Source: Aphelocoma coerulescens
Taxonomy: Eukaryota > Chordata > Aves > Passeriformes > Corvidae
Direction of reading: 5' to 3'
Assembly: GCF_041296385.1 (NCBI RefSeq)
Contig: NC_091015.1
Coordinates: 60,082,345 to 60,146,344, forward strand
DNA: 64,000 bases
The stretch's first letter is position 1. Each line of letters begins with the position of its first letter. The translations under genes and the position numbers were made by a program. Shown here in pieces: positions 12,801 through 27,100 of this stretch. The notes beneath the pieces are model-generated. The model saw only the letters and a program-made list of their open reading frames with translations, was not told the origin of the DNA and did not search any database.

Positions 12801-15800
12801 AATAGATGTTGAAATGTACTGCAGTATTCTATCCAGGTTGCTGCACAAAGGCATCTTCCAGACATTTGGACTATGTATGCTAACACTCTGCCATATCTTC
12901 CCAAAGCTTATTTAATAGTCTGGTGTTTAAACTATCACAGTGATTTATTGCAGTGTTAAAACTTATATTTCTTTGACAAAACATTACTGGTTTTAGCACT
13001 TTCTTTGGCTCCCTGTAACTGAGAATATTAGTGACACAAGCATAATGTCATATCTATCATCTTTTAACAAAAATGCCCCAAAATTTTTTAGTTATCACCA
13101 TGGCACTTGACATATTTTCCATCAGTATCTTCCCTCCTTCAAATTCCTTCACTAATGACTATCTTCTCCTCTATATTAAATTTTTTATGTTTCACTGCAC
13201 TTGCAAATTTCTGTTACCATTCCTTCCTACAATACATTTTTATTGGCTAGATACATTATTCCTTTACATGATTCCACCTCTTCAAGCCTGGACTGTATAT
13301 TTTCCCACTGCTCCTTCATTTCAAAGAATATTCCAGACTTTCCTCACTTTGCTTACATACTTTTCATACAATTTGGTAAGATATCTGCATTTTTAGTATG
13401 GTTTATTTTTTAATTTTCCCAAGTCTCCTCTGTGAGTTCAAAGTGTGCCACATTACCTAGCAATACAAAATTCAGTATAAAATTGAAAAGACTACTATGC
13501 ATTTTACATCGCAGCGACAGTGGAGTTAAGAACAAGATTAACCTTTCACAGGTTCTGGATGTTTTTCAGCCTCTTGTCTCATTAGTCTCAATAAAACCAA
13601 CTATGAAAGGCTGAGTAATCCTGTATTCATACTGAAAAGGATTTCAGTTTGCAAATTATCAGAAAGATTAATTCTGAAGACAAAATACATGGTATCAGAA
13701 AAGAAAAGAAACTAGATCAAGGAAAGTGAAGCTGATTGTTTTACACTTTAGTCCCCCTTGAATCTGGAGACACAATCCCTTAATGAAATATTCTAATTTT
13801 TCTAAAGCATGCACATGGTGAAACAGAGCAAAATTCTACTTCTTAAATTCCTTTAAAACCTCAGCAATTTTCCCCATATTGTTGACAAAGAAACATACCC
13901 ATGGACAGTAAAACTAAAACTGATTGCAACAGGACAATGTGGCTTCCCGATATTCACCAAAATACATAACTGAGAAACCCAGAAACAAAAAAGCCATTAA
14001 TTTAAGAACTCAGATAACTATAAAAAAGGAAACCTTGGTCAGCTAATAGTTGTTAGAGTCTATGTTGGTCATCACACAGAGCTCAGAACCTGAAATCTGA
14101 TTTCTCAGACATCTCTCTGGCATCTGATGTTTTCTCCTCAGAAGTATCAGCTCTGGTCTCTCAGGCTTTGCAAAAGCTGTTTCAGCTCTCAACTCATATT
14201 CCTACCTCGGTGTTTGCTATTTTGACAGTGAAAAATCGCAACATCATTTGGGTGTGTTTTCTCAACCCATGCTGAAGAGCTGATATAGTAATAAAACTAC
14301 TAAAATCAGTGTTTCCCTATATGGCAAATTAGACAAAAAAGGACGTAGATGATGTTTTTAATTTGAAATTCCACCCGAAACTTCACAAGCATTGCTTTGA
14401 ACCTTGCCTATGTAAATTTCTCGTATGGAAAATGAAACCAATATTTTTCAATTTGTCTTATTCCACTTGGTCAATTTATTAGCAATTTATGTATTTCTAT
14501 TTTGTGATTTTTAAAAAAATTATTTAATAGCTTAGGCTATTTCAGTTCTCCTGTGTTTGCTATAGATTTTTTCTTTTAAATTGCCATTTTTCCTTCAATA
14601 TGAGATAACTTAAATTTGTTTTAGGATGGTACTGGAATCACTTTTTCCCCATTACTTCATATATTGTAAATAAGAAGAAAATGCTTTTTTACTGCAGTCA
14701 GTGTGTAAAGTCTCTCTATTTGCATTTTGAATGTTAGCTCATTGTCAAACACCAGAACAAAAAAAAAAGGGTTTTCTGAGGAAATCAGAGGTACAGTATT
14801 ATGCCAACAAAAAAGAGGCATGAAATTTCATCAGTTTTATAGTGCTATATATTTGGCTTAATTAAAACTTTCACCAAGTTTATCTGATAAATAAGCCATA
14901 ACTGGATTACAGGATGCAACAATTGAGAGCTCTGAAAATGGAAGGTGCTGTATGAAAACTGTTTGTTAAAACCTCAGCTCATTTATTTGTAGGTGGAACA
15001 ATTACATTTTAGAAAAGGATGACCAAAATTCTGTATTTTACTCCTGTCTTTATCTGTTATCAGTAGATAGCTGTAAGTAAGACCAAAAACAGCTTAAGCA
15101 TCAGTCCCATTACTTTTTCATTGTGTTTGGTTAATAAAACAAATATTTCTGCACATAACCTGGTGGAATATGATCAACAGAAGGGACTTAACACACTTGT
15201 TGGAATTTAAAGTCATAAACTTTGAACCTCCTTGTAAGAAAAGTAAATCCACTTCACAAAGGCAAGAAGCATCCCAAGCAGACTCTGACACTTTCAGTAT
15301 AGTGTGACCCAACCATTCTGAATCATTTTAGAAGAAAAAAAAAGCTATTAATGCTTCCCTAAACTCCACACTAGGAGAAGTGGATAGGCAAGAAACTACC
15401 CAAAGGAGAAATTAATAAAATTGGAAGTTCTTGTACTTGTTTTATTAAGACAGAAAACACTTTAAGCATTCTTATATCAGTTCTCTTCCCTATTCTGGGT
15501 TAGCCTGCAGATTTTGTTCGTACTTACCAAAAGCTTGCTAAGTTCTCTTCAATTTTTAGAGCAGAAGATCTGTGAATAGGGGAAGACACAGCTACAACCA
15601 CACTTTCAACATCAATATTCCAACTGTGTTCCCTGTAGATGGGACACTGATGCAGTTCATCTCATCACACACTGAATTTTCCCTCATGGTGGATGGTCAT
15701 TTAAGAACAATTATTAATTCCAAATACTCTCCGGCCTGGTCAGCATACTCACTTCCTTTGTACACACACTGTAGGTGCTGTGTTGCTCCTCTTTCTCATA

Positions 15801-16344
15801 AGAGGAACAGCACCCTTAAGAAATTCTTGGCTTTGGCAAGCAGAGCTCTCCTCCATCCTGCCTTTCACACTGCGTCATTCAGTTGGGCATCTGCACCTCG
15901 GTGAGCTGCCATGTTGTGGCTCCAGAAAGACAACAGCTCTGGGATACAGCAGTTAATTCTGCTTTGATGTTCATTGATTATTGGCACTTGTTCTCCTGTA
16001 AACACAGAGATTCCAGGAAGAGCTTAGTTTTGTACGGCAACAAAGAAACTGAAGTCGGTCAGAGTCTCACGGATAATTTCTATAAAATCTGATTATAGAT
16101 ATGAATGAATAAAACTTACATATGTCACAAAAAAGCACCAAAAAGCAATCTAACAAGTAGTCCAACAACAGCAACCACAATGCAGTGAGGGAAGAATGAG
16201 TTATATAGCATGAGTTTGCAATGTGGCCAAGCCTACAAAAATATAATTTGACCTTTTATTTTATTTTAAAGAACAAAGCATATACCTGTATCTATGTGGT
16301 GTGCACATGTACGTTGACTACAAATACATACATATTACATATAT
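9804..16344. other. AT-rich stretch, no gene recognised
   Basis: A 138-codon plus frame (10028-10444) and a 107-codon plus frame (13073-13396) have the hydrophobic or serine-rich composition of chance frames and lack splice or homology support. A bulged hairpin is visible at 15774-15814: GGTGCTG and TCCTCTT pair with the continuous arm AAGAGGAACAGCACC, with a 6-base bulge against a single base. Confidence 0.45.
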
Positions 16345-16480
16345 AAAGTCATAGAAAAATATAGGTGGAAAGGGCCCATCTGAGGTCCTGGCCCTTCAGA
16401 AACTGTTCAAAGCACAGTTAATCTCAAAGTTGGAGTAGATTGCTCAAGGCCTTGTCTAGTAGAGATACACACAATAAAGC
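16345..16480 (-). mobile_element. CR1 LINE 3' fragment
   Basis: The plus strand reads TCATAGAAAAATATAGGTGG, then GAAAGGGCCCATCTGAGGTC, and later GATTGCTCAAGGCCTTGTC. This matches the reverse complement of the CR1 3' region: the tail octamer TCATAGAA, then the 'ggaagggacctctgaagatc' block, then the 'ttgctcaaggcc' block, in the expected order. The element therefore lies on the minus strand with its 3' end at the left. Only about 135 bp remain, so it is 5'-truncated, as most CR1 copies are. It is diverged, especially across 16400-16430. Assignment is from memory of the CR1 consensus. Confidence 0.75.
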
Positions 16481-16484
16481 TAAT

Positions 16485-19400
16485 TTGCAAAGCTCATAGC
16501 CAACCACTCACTGAAGTTATTTTCTTTCAGCAGTTGATTTTTTCCTTCATATTAGAGGGAAATAAAATGTATTTGATTCAATTCAATAGGATACTGATGA
16601 CTTCTATAAAGGGTAAATGAGCAGATTCTGCATCAGAAACCTGAAGCAGTAGAGTTTACCACCTAGATCATTAACATGAGAAACAGAAACATATATTTAT
16701 TCTAGTGTGGTTTCTGTTTCTGGTTGTTCTTGGTTCTTGAATAAAACTCATAGCTGGATAAGGAAAGTCTGCAAGGAAAGTGACAGAAAAGATGTCAATA
16801 TTCAAGGGTGAAAAAGGTATGAAGAAAGAAAACCTATTTCTTCAGACCTTAAAAAATTTCTTTGAATTTTGACACGTATCTGTCTGACGAGAAGAGGAAT
16901 GACTTTGTTTTGTTTTCATACCACGGGTATTGACCCTCTCTTTTCTCTGATCCGCCGATCGGAAATCTTGCTAGTTTTAAGGAAAAAAGAAATAAACCCT
17001 CTGTGAGTGAACAGCCTATTTAATATTTAGCTGCAAAAGTGTGAGTCCATATTAAGGAGCTTACAATTCTGAGAGCTCACTCATTTAAAAATCAGGGTAC
17101 CCTTGGAAGCGACACTGAAGGAGTTAATACAACAAGCAAAGAGTAGTGTCAATGACCACAAAAAATTACACCAGAAATGTAGATGGAATAAACAGTGTCT
17201 TCAGTCCTGTTGAGACTGCCCTGAGTGATGTTTTTTTCCTTTGGGGTTTATTTGGTTGGTTGGTTGGTTGTTGTTGTGTTGTCTTCATTTGGGAAAAAAA
17301 TTAAGGAAAAGAAACTTTGGCTGCAAATGGTCTCATTCCTGCACTGGCTTAGTACAAGCATTTAAACAAAAGATCCCACAAGTTTTTAGGTGGACTATAT
17401 TTATTCTCAGAAACATTCCTCTTCTTTCATAAGTCAGTTTTCTCTTGAAAATCATCCACTTAGAGAAATTAGAACAATTTTACGGTATACAGATTGTTCT
17501 GTAGCATTTTTGGAATAAATTATTTCCCTTCCCATGACATTTTCTCTTCTTCATACCCCAGGCATCTCTTTGGAAATTTTAGAAGGAATGAATATTTCTT
17601 GTGTACTTCAGATGATTTTCTGCAGGCTTTGTTCACTCCACTCTAGAAAACAGAAAGAGCCATGATAGAACCATTGTAGATGGAGATACATCTAGCTGTA
17701 GACAAAAACTCTAGACTCCAAAGTTGCTAGAATGCTTTCCCCAGGAATTATACAGCTAATTTTTTTCCTATGCATATTCTAAAATCCAGAAGATTAAGGC
17801 TAAAGACTTCTAAAAGCTTGAGAGCCCCTTACTTTAAGGATGTTTTAATGACTTTATAGCCTATTCCTAAGCAAGGAATCATTTTTTGTCACTATAGATC
17901 TCTCACAATCACTTGATATTTTTGGCACCTGAAAATCTGCTGCTGACCATCCAGACAGAGCACTTTTGGAAGTTCAAGACCTATCTGGGCATATCTGGAC
18001 CTATCTGGGTTTACCTCTGACATGTTCCTGATCATATTCAAAAGAAAAGCATTTATACCAACAGTTTTCACTGTGATAGTTTGCCACAAATCCGGAGTCT
18101 CAATAAAAGCCAGAACAGCTCCCAAAAAACCTATAGTAAAAAAAAAAAAAATTCAGCCGACTTCAGCTCTTCCAAGTTTTACATGAATGATTGTAAAAAC
18201 TTTCTTCTAACTTACCCATTTCAAATGCCAAAAGGAGTATAAATTATACAGAGGATATTAATAATATTTACATTCAGCCCTTCTGAAATGAAGCCAAAGA
18301 AAGAAAACATCTTGTTCTAATAACATAGATACAATCATCACTAGTCTGTACAAATATTGGAAACATCATGCATTAGTCCTCTTTGCTGATTGAAAATCAA
18401 ACAAATAACCAGTTATATTATCCATCAGACCATATTATTAAATAATAATATATGAACTGAAACAAGACAGACTCTATTCTTCATTACAACGTAGTAGTTT
18501 CTTTATTGAATATCACACAGTGGTGAGAAAGAAGCAGTTACACATGTAAAAAAAGATGGAGCCAGAAATCTGTCTGAAATAAAAAATTGCCTTGACTCAT
18601 GGCAGTTATCATCTCTGTGAGCAAGACTGTCCATTTTAATTGCATTTTTGGCTGGATTTTTAAATATGGTGTTTCAGAAGTGATTGATGTCAGTTGCAGC
18701 ACAAGAAAAGGCAGTGTGGTACTTTAACTTGTGAATCTGATGGTTCAATGGCCGTGTGTCCCTTGAATTCTCATAGAGCAGAATTCAATTTCCTGCTTGT
18801 GACTGGGAAATGTATTTGCTTTCAGAAAAGTTCTATTGCAACAGTGAAATGATTGACATGAATTCATGATGAAGCAGTGCACTACATACACTATTCCTAT
18901 AAGCACTATGAAGTGCTATGCTTGCCTTTAAAAGGTATTAGCAATAACAAATATTTGTTTTACTGAAAAGAAATGAACTTAACACTTTTCTAATTAAAAA
19001 TTGAATGAGAGTTTGTGATTTTAAACAAATCATCATCTACTGGGTATCTACTTTTCTAGAAGAAAAACAAAGTATCTAACTTAATACAGAAAAATTAAAA
19101 GTAATTCATGCAGAAGTAACACAAATTCCATTTTCCATTATTACAAAAGTATGAAACACTTTGGTACATTATTACTGTGTCTAGGTACCCTTCAGAATAA
19201 AGTATTTTCTGGTGTCTCTTTATATATAAAAAGCTTGACTATTAGACCTGATGCTGTTGTGTGCCTGACAAAGGCACTTCCAAAACTTCTTTGACTCTCC
19301 AGCAGTTTAATACAAATGTTCTAGCTTTAAAATGGAAGTCTCTGTAAAGCTTGACTACTCAAATAAGTATCCTCATGCCAGTCTTTGCAGTGAAAGAAAA

Positions 19401-20265
19401 GGCTCAGGTAGGTGTGAACATACGCATGGGATGAAGACCTGGCTGTATAAGTAGCTGCACAGACAAGGCTTTGGTCTCTGTGATTGTGGGACACTCTTTG
19501 AGGAATGAGTACTTTGACAAAATGGGGCAAGAGTGTTTTTGCAAACAGTCTTGTTAACCTTTGGAGAAGAACTGTAAATTAGGTATATTGGGGTAGTGTT
19601 GTCATAATCCAAAGAGGAGGCAAGGTTTAGGAGAGTAAAAAAAGCTTTAGGGCACCAGAGGAAAATAGAACTCACATCTTTTCATGCTTTCTCTTCTCTA
19701 CCCTTGAGAAAACAACACCACAGGGGAAGGAAAAGCTCACACTTTGGGAAACACATGGGAGCTGCAGAGGTATGACCTCATTAAGTTTACAGAGATGTGG
19801 CTTGGTAGGTCTCACCAGAGCACTCCAATGAACTGATGCATGTTTTTTCAGGAGAGACAGGCTGGAAAGACGAGGAGGAAGGGTTTTGCTGTATACAAGG
19901 GAATGGCTGGAGTGCGCAGAGCTTTCACCACTGAAGAAGTGGTGACAAGTCTGCTGAGAACTTATGTTTAAGTTTAGAGAAGAGACTGTCATGGGCAGCA
20001 CAGGTTTGTGCTGCAGCAGAAAAAATTCGGGGCTAAATGAAGCTTGTAGACAGCTAAAAGAAGACTTGCAATCACCAAGTGACTCTCCCAGGGATCTACA
20101 TCTGAATGTCTGCTATAAAGGCAAGAGAGCTGGGCACAAACAATCCTGAAGATTTCTAGTGTGTGTTTAAGATACTTTATTGTTGCAGGTCAGCCATTCA
20201 GTGAAATACTTTCTTGAAACTATTGTTCACAATCAGTAAATGTATCATCAAAAATATGAAAGTCA
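16485..20265. other. AT-rich stretch, no gene recognised
   Basis: Only minor simple repeats are seen: a short (GGTT)n run near 17254-17270, a 14-bp A run at 18138-18151, and two copies of GACCTATCTGGG near 17978 and 17998. The GC-richer part at 19330-20150 carries overlapping minus-strand frames of 67-109 codons with no recognisable domain. Confidence 0.45.
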
Positions 20266-20269
20266 AGGA

Positions 20270-20810
20270 CAGCCTTGGCTGGTAAAATCAAGAGACTGTT
20301 TAAAATCAAGCAAAGAAAGGTGAACAGCAGAATCTCAAATTTGGACTGGAGGAGAGCAGATTTCTGCCTATTCAGGGACCTATTTGGTAACATCTCATGG
20401 GATGTTGCTCTAGAGGGCAAAGAACACCAGAAGAACCAGCTGATCTTCAAGGACAAGCTCCTCAGAGCACAAGAATGGCTTGATCTAATGTTCTGTAAAT
20501 AACAGAAGTGTTACAGAGAGCCAGCTTGATTCAACAGGGAACACCAACTGAGTTCAAATATAAAAAAGAAGTACACAGAGTAAGAAGTTGGAACAAGTTA
20601 CCCAGGAGAAACATAGAGTGCTTGCAGACATTATGGTGGAAATGTCCAAAACTCACATGTTGCTCCAGCCAGCAAAAGATATAAAGAGGGTTTCTGTAGC
20701 TACACTGGAAACAGAAGAAAAGCTGAGGAAAGTGTGGGTCTGCTGCTCAATGGGGCAAGTGACAAAGTGACACGAAAAACTCTGAGGTGCACTCCCACAG
20801 GATCTGTAAG
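20270..20810 (+). mobile_element. CR1 LINE ORF2 fragment, inactivated
   Basis: Conceptual translation from about 20275 gives ISNLDWRRADFCLFRDLFGN, then a stretch with VALEGKE, then LIFKDKLLRAQEW. This is the linker between the endonuclease and reverse transcriptase of CR1 ORF2, where the family reads close to LDFRRADFGLFRDLLG, ALEGKG and IFKDHLLQAQE. After a stop at 20500-20502 the homology continues at the DNA level: the GTTACCCAGGAGAAACATAG block near 20600, then GTGTGGGTCTGCTGCTCAAT near 20733, then GTGACAAAGTGACACG. The phase changes across the segment, so it carries frameshifts and stops and cannot make protein. Both ends are truncated: no RT catalytic domain and no 3' tail follow. It is an old, dead LINE copy. 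Confidence 0.85.
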
Positions 20811-21133
20811 AATGTTTGAGGAACTGTGAGGGCTAAGGGCAGACCATAAAAGGGTAACTAGTGGCTAAAAACCACTTAAATTGATACAGTCTAATTTTTT
20901 CTCTAGTTTTTATAGTCTTATTTCTCTTGCATGCTTTTATATTTAGGATGATTATATTATCCAAGTGTCACCTGTGACAAAAGATACCTAGTTTTGACAC
21001 AGTCATTCTGAGACCCAGGCCAGAGGGTCCAAAGATTCCTGTACTTCCCCTTTCTGAGCAGAAATTCTCTTCCAAAGTTTGCCTGATATACCTATCTATA
21101 TTGTTGAACCTATCTATGTTTGGAAAGTAATTA

Positions 21134-21136
<3 letters not shown>
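20811..21136. other. No feature recognised
   Basis: AT-rich sequence between the CR1 fragment and the T run. Nothing is recognised. Confidence 0.5.

Positions 21137-21175
<39 letters not shown>
21137..21175. repeat. 39-bp poly(T) homopolymer
   Basis: An uninterrupted run of 39 T follows AAGC and is followed by CAGCAACAATG. It is by far the longest homopolymer in the window. Read on the minus strand it is a poly(A) tract and could be the tail of a retroposed copy lying to its right, but I recognise no SINE or gene copy there and no clear target-site repeat. The exact length may be affected by assembly or sequencing error. Confidence 0.9.
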
Positions 21176-24100
21176 CAGCAACAATGAATCTAAGACCACT
21201 AGTGTCTTTGGCATTTCTAGGTGTAATTTTAAAACTATTAAATAATGATCAGACATAAAGCTTTGTAAACTATAAAATTTTTGGTCTTGAAAATTACTTT
21301 AAATTATATTAGTTTAAGTTATTGGTTTTCTTTTTGTGCTTCATATTTGATATATCCTCTGAACTCACTTTGCTACTTATGCTTCATTTAATTTTTAATT
21401 GCTACCAATTTTCATAGCTGGGAAGGTAAGAGGTCAGTTCATTTTTCCTTTGTTGAGAAAGCAGGAAATGTTTTCACATTTGAAGACTGGATTGTGCCTT
21501 TCCTTTCTTATCTCCACCTCTCCGGAAGGTGACTGACTATATCCCTTTGTAACTCACACATCATTGTGCAACTATTGATTTCAAGGATTCCCTAAAAGCA
21601 ATTTCTCCTAATTGAAGCACACCAAGCTATAACTTCAGCTGTATTAAGTTTAAGCACCTTTTGTACCATGTAAGTAGCAAATATTCCTCAGGAACCTTTT
21701 GGTACTCTACCAAACCCTTCTTTATTATACTAGGTTTGGCTTGCTGTCTCACCTTGAACATCTTAAACTTCCCTCAAAAGTTCCTCTGATGTACTCTACC
21801 AAGATACATAACACAGTGCAACTTTCCAAGTGTGGATGCCACCATGTGCAGCTATAAGCATCTGTAAGGAAGTAACTCAGATAAAAGACAGAAAATAAAC
21901 CACATCACACTGAGGCACTTCTAAACTTGTTTGCCTGTACCCACACTAGAGTTTCTTTGGGTGCAATTAATATAGTCTCAAAAACAGAATAGATACTGCC
22001 TGAAAAGAGTAAAGTTATTGTCTGGTTCCTGAAATTTTGGAGGTCCTTGGTGTTTTCATACTTTTCCATTGCTTCTATATACTTTCCCCACTTTGTGTTG
22101 TTTAACCTGAGGGCTGTTGAATCTCACTGGATGTTAATGAATCCTTTATATTCAACTTGGTCAAACAATATCATGAGACACAGAGGGCGTATGAGGCATA
22201 CTGCTGTGGACAGCTTGAACAATTCCATTTACCATGTACCTGCCTTGTTTTACCACACATCAGCTTACCCATGGTAGTGAGCAATTGATGAAATTAGAGT
22301 CATTCACCTGTGTTTGAAGCAAAAAATTCCAGATCAGTTTAAATCATTACAAAGGGAGTGATACGCTCGGCTTAAACAGAGTTTTAAGCTCTCTGTACTT
22401 ACTCTGCAAGAGCACGTAACATTATGCCTATAATTGGGTTATTTTTCATTAATCTACTCACTTGCCCTCTCTATAACGATGAACTTTCACTTCATTTACT
22501 CTGCTTGGACTTTGGCAAATTTCACAGCATGAGTTATTAGACCAATTCTGCATACCATTGTCTCTTGCATCATAACCCATATGCATTGTGTGTGACGAGT
22601 ATTTGGATCTTGTATTTGGTTTTAGCTCTACTGGTTATATAAGGTTATATAAGAGATTTCTTGCCCTGAGAATGCATTTACTTCTAAACCACAAACACAA
22701 CATTTCTTATTTAAAAACTGTTACCAGGCACTTCAGATTATTGTGTTGCTGCCCACTGTCTGTTGTAAGTCTCCTCAAAATCTATGCAAAAAATACAGAT
22801 GATATTTTTATCTTCTTTGAGGCAACTAAAAAATTAAAACAATTTTCTTCAGAGCAAGTTTGTATTCTTGGGGCCTGTATGAATGCTCTAACCAAAAAGA
22901 AGACAGGGGAGCTTCTTTTTCAGCAACAGTGTTTTTCTTCCCCAGGAATATTTTCAAACTTCCAAAGAATTTTCAAAATTCATCTGCAAATTCACTCATC
23001 TTGGACTTCCCCTTTTATTCAAATCATTCTCTCAGAGAATTGCCACTACCTGATATTGCTTGCCAGCTTGTGTCTTGCACCTCTCTTTCTTAGGAATGGC
23101 TGAAATGGAATATTTTTCTCATTGAAGAAAATGTTCTTGAATAAACAGTTCTCTCTTTCTTTGTCCATTTTTGCTTTACTACTTTACTTCTTGTTCTCCT
23201 GTTAAAGTCACCATTTTGGTAACACATTTTTAAACATTCTAATAAACACCATGATTTTTAAAAAAATTATAAGAGCAATATTTCCTTTTGTTGTGGAAAA
23301 TAAATAAATATGTTTATTTTTAATAAATAACGACTCTTGTAATCATTTAACTGTTTGCCGATACTTTTATCTTTGAAAAGAAGGCGCCTGAAAAATCTTT
23401 TGATCATTCAACCCTATCAGTAAAAACATTTTGAGTGTGCCTCACCTGCATATATCTATATAGACTTATTTATAAACTATACACAGGCATTACTGTGCTT
23501 ATGTATTATGTACATTAAAATCTTAAAAAATCTTAAAAAAAAAAAAAAAGGATGAGATAAAGACAAAATAAATACTACATGGATTTTAGAAATGTAATAA
23601 AATATATTTTCAAAATATTTTCTTCCCACATCCCAGCAGATTGTCTTGCACAATCCCTGAGATGCACTCACCCCACTTTGGAAATCACTGGTTTAAGTAG
23701 CTTGATTATCAGCACTGAAACAGGTTTATGCAGAGCCTTGAAAGTTGCCTTTCTTGTTAAAATTTCTTTTCCTACCTTTGCACACAATATCCAAAAGGGC
23801 TCACTAGAATGCTAAAGGCTGCCTGTGGGAAGAAAAATATTGTGGAGCAAGTGCCTGTATATCTAATTGCAGTTTTTAGATTGGATATCAGAGCACAGAA
23901 AGAACTGGTTCTGGTATTATCAAGCCTATATTGTCACGAAGGTGAAGAATGGTTGGTTGTATCACAATACTTCAACACAATCATGTAAGTCAGTCTTTGA
24001 GAGGCATCAGAGAGGGAAGGAGCAGTTCTGTCTGAAAAACAAGAAGCTTTGAATTTAATGTTTATGGGATTACTTTTTTTTCTATCTAAACAAGCAAGGG

Positions 24101-27100
24101 TGTCTAACAAATATTTAAGGCAAGAACACAGGGGAGTGAATCCAGGGTGTTTTGGAAGGTAAAAGGGGTGGAGCCTTCTATTTTCCAAACAGTCAAAGGA
24201 GCAAGTAGTGTTCCCAGGAACTGAGGAGGGGATAGGATGTGTACTCTAGTAGCTGTAAAGCATTCCAGACAGGCCTCTGAAATATACAGAATTTATATCC
24301 TGGTGATTACCCATTTAAAATCTAATTCTTGTTAAGACAGACATGGGTGATATTTGCTTAACCTCTACTGTGAGAGATCAAAATGCTCTTTGAACAACTA
24401 GAGATTTAGTCAAGGCCAAGTTCTGAGTTACTACACTGAATAGATTCTGTGCCAGATACAAGGATACAAATTATGTCTGAGATGAGAATGAAGTTGAATC
24501 AGCCATTGCCATCATCCCCTTAGATGATGAGTTGCTATCCAATTTAATATTAGAATGAAGTACTCACAAAATTACCTTGCAATGAATGCAGAGGAGAGGA
24601 GGGAATGAAGAGGAGAGCCCTTTTATAACTCCAATTCTGCTTTTGCTGTGAGGGCAAGCAAGTGAAGTTTTTTCAGGAACCCCAGCTGAGACTGAAAGCA
24701 TGGAAAAATGCAAAAAATAAGACTACCAATATGCTATACAGTTCATTATACAATAAAAACTGTGTAGTGCAATATAAAACAAAAGCTAAGGGATGGGGAA
24801 ATAGCTCATTTTCTCCCTTGAAGGATGTATCTTCCAGGAGTTCTTAATAAGGCAGGATCTAAATATTAAAATAACCATTGATTTGTATAGGCTGTTTTTT
24901 AATATATTGATTTAATTAGTCACCATTGAACCATATTTAGAAGATAAGTGAAAGCCTCTAAAGACTTATTTATTGACACCATATGGCAATTCTTAAAAGT
25001 GATGTTCAAATTATGTATAATGAGCCACATAAAAAAAGAGGATGTACCATAAAAAGGACTCCCAAACAAAAACGATGCTATTGTTGAAGAATATAAGTTT
25101 TAATATGGGATTTTAGAATCTCTTCCAGAGATGAGGTGCCCTACAGCTGACTGAAAATATTTGCAGATAGTGTTCATATTACATAATGTAGCTGCAAAAA
25201 GCACATTTTTATGATGGATTAGAAAACTATGGTAGGAATAGACAGAGAAGATGAGTTAGGGAGGCATGAGAACCTGAAAGAGGATAGCAAATCAGAAAGA
25301 TATGCTGCTCACATTTTCACTACATTAAATGCACCTCTCAATTTAAGAGTATCTGCTCAGGCATCAACCTGCAGTTACCTATTTTGATACATGATACTGA
25401 CTACAATTTTCATGAAATAAACTCTGTGTCTAATGTTTGTCAAGTGATTCTTAAAGCATCACTGTGGTATTACTGTCATGTGAATTTGGTTTCATTTATG
25501 ATCATTCTTTCCAATGTGTTTCTCAGAAAATTTTGATAAAATACTTACAGAAAGAATTAAACTCATAGTATGTATTACACGCAGACACACACATACACAA
25601 AAGATTTCAAGCTGTAGCACTGAAAAGTAGAAAAACTAAAATTATGGCTTCAGCCTGAGGTCCCTGTGCTGATGGTGATACCTCACTGGATGACATTCTG
25701 TTCTTCCTGAACTATTTGAGAAGTCCAGGGGAAATATTTTTCCCTCAGTTAATTTTTTTTCACAGAATCTGTACCTCTTTAAGTAGCTCATTCTTCACCT
25801 GTCTACCTTTGACACAAGCAATTTCTTCTTTGCTGCCTGGGTACCACCTGGAAAAACACTGACAGTACAGGCCACAGACTCCTTAATCTGTGCATAATTT
25901 TTATGATATAGAAGCTGCTGCGGCAGAATCATTAAAGAATTTCTGTCCCTAAACCTCTGGCTGGCTGGAGGGAGCATATAACCTCCTGATTTTTGCTAAC
26001 AAATATCATGGCAGTTATGGCATCACACTGTGAATGGCATATTGAACTCATCTGTGTCCAAGAACAGGAGATTAAGTAACAGTATAGATCCTCATGAGCT
26101 CACTAAAGAGGAGCGTGAATGAAGAGCAATTGTTCCTGAAGGGACTCGAATGTGTTAAACTAGTGTTGCTACACCTGTATCACAAAACTCTCTACTAATT
26201 TTTAATGGCAAGTCATAAGGCAATTCCTAACAATAAAGCTCAATTACGGGCCAAGGCCGACTCAGCCCATGCAGTCTTGGACTGAAGACGGTCGCTTTGG
26301 GGGCAGTACTGGAGGTGGACAGCCTATTTTCCAAGCAAAAACTGGGACAGACTGGAGAAGGTGGGCTCTAGTGAATTGAGCTTCTACTCTCTTCATTGAG
26401 TGTGTAGCTACATCTGGGCGAATTTTCATTGAAAAAGAACTCCCACATGCCTGACCCCCAGGGCTATTCTTTCCCATTCCCTGCACCAATCAAATTCCTC
26501 CAAAGCAGTGTGTTTCCACTCTCCAACAAAAGGTGTAGTACAGGTGTTTAACATGGTACCATAGTCCTTCTCCCTTTCCCCAGTCTCATAAACAACTACA
26601 ACAGTTTGGTTAAAAGCACCTAAAAAAAATTTTGGCACGTGGACATTTTCAATTTGAATAGTTTAAATGAAGCAGAATTACAATAATGTAGAGACAGGAT
26701 TTTAAAAGGGAAAATATCAAGCAAGTTTCACTAAAGCCAATATTATCTAGGTCTACCATTTGTGATATGGAATACAAAACCCAACCCAAACCAAAATAAC
26801 AAAAAAACTCCAGCCAGCCAACCAACCAGCAAACCACAGCAACAGCAACAAAAACAATCAGTAAGCCTAGATCTGGATCATAAATTATCTGGCAAAACTT
26901 GCTCAGTTAAAGTCTGGCTCTGCTTAGACCTAGTAAAGTTCACCAAATCAAGTCATGCGAAAAAGATGTTATGAAAGGCAGAGTTGCTGATGCCCCAGCT
27001 GGCCCACTTGCCTGATATTTCTCACATTTCTGAAAACACTTAAGGCTCTTGTCCTAAGAGCATTGAAAAAATTTGAAAGAATAAATGGCTTGTACACCAG

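Noticed and set aside
22588..23103. 171-codon plus-strand frame, the longest outside repeats
   Set aside because: Residue content is dominated by Leu, Phe, Ser, Cys and Lys as in chance frames, with no domain, splice or start-context support.
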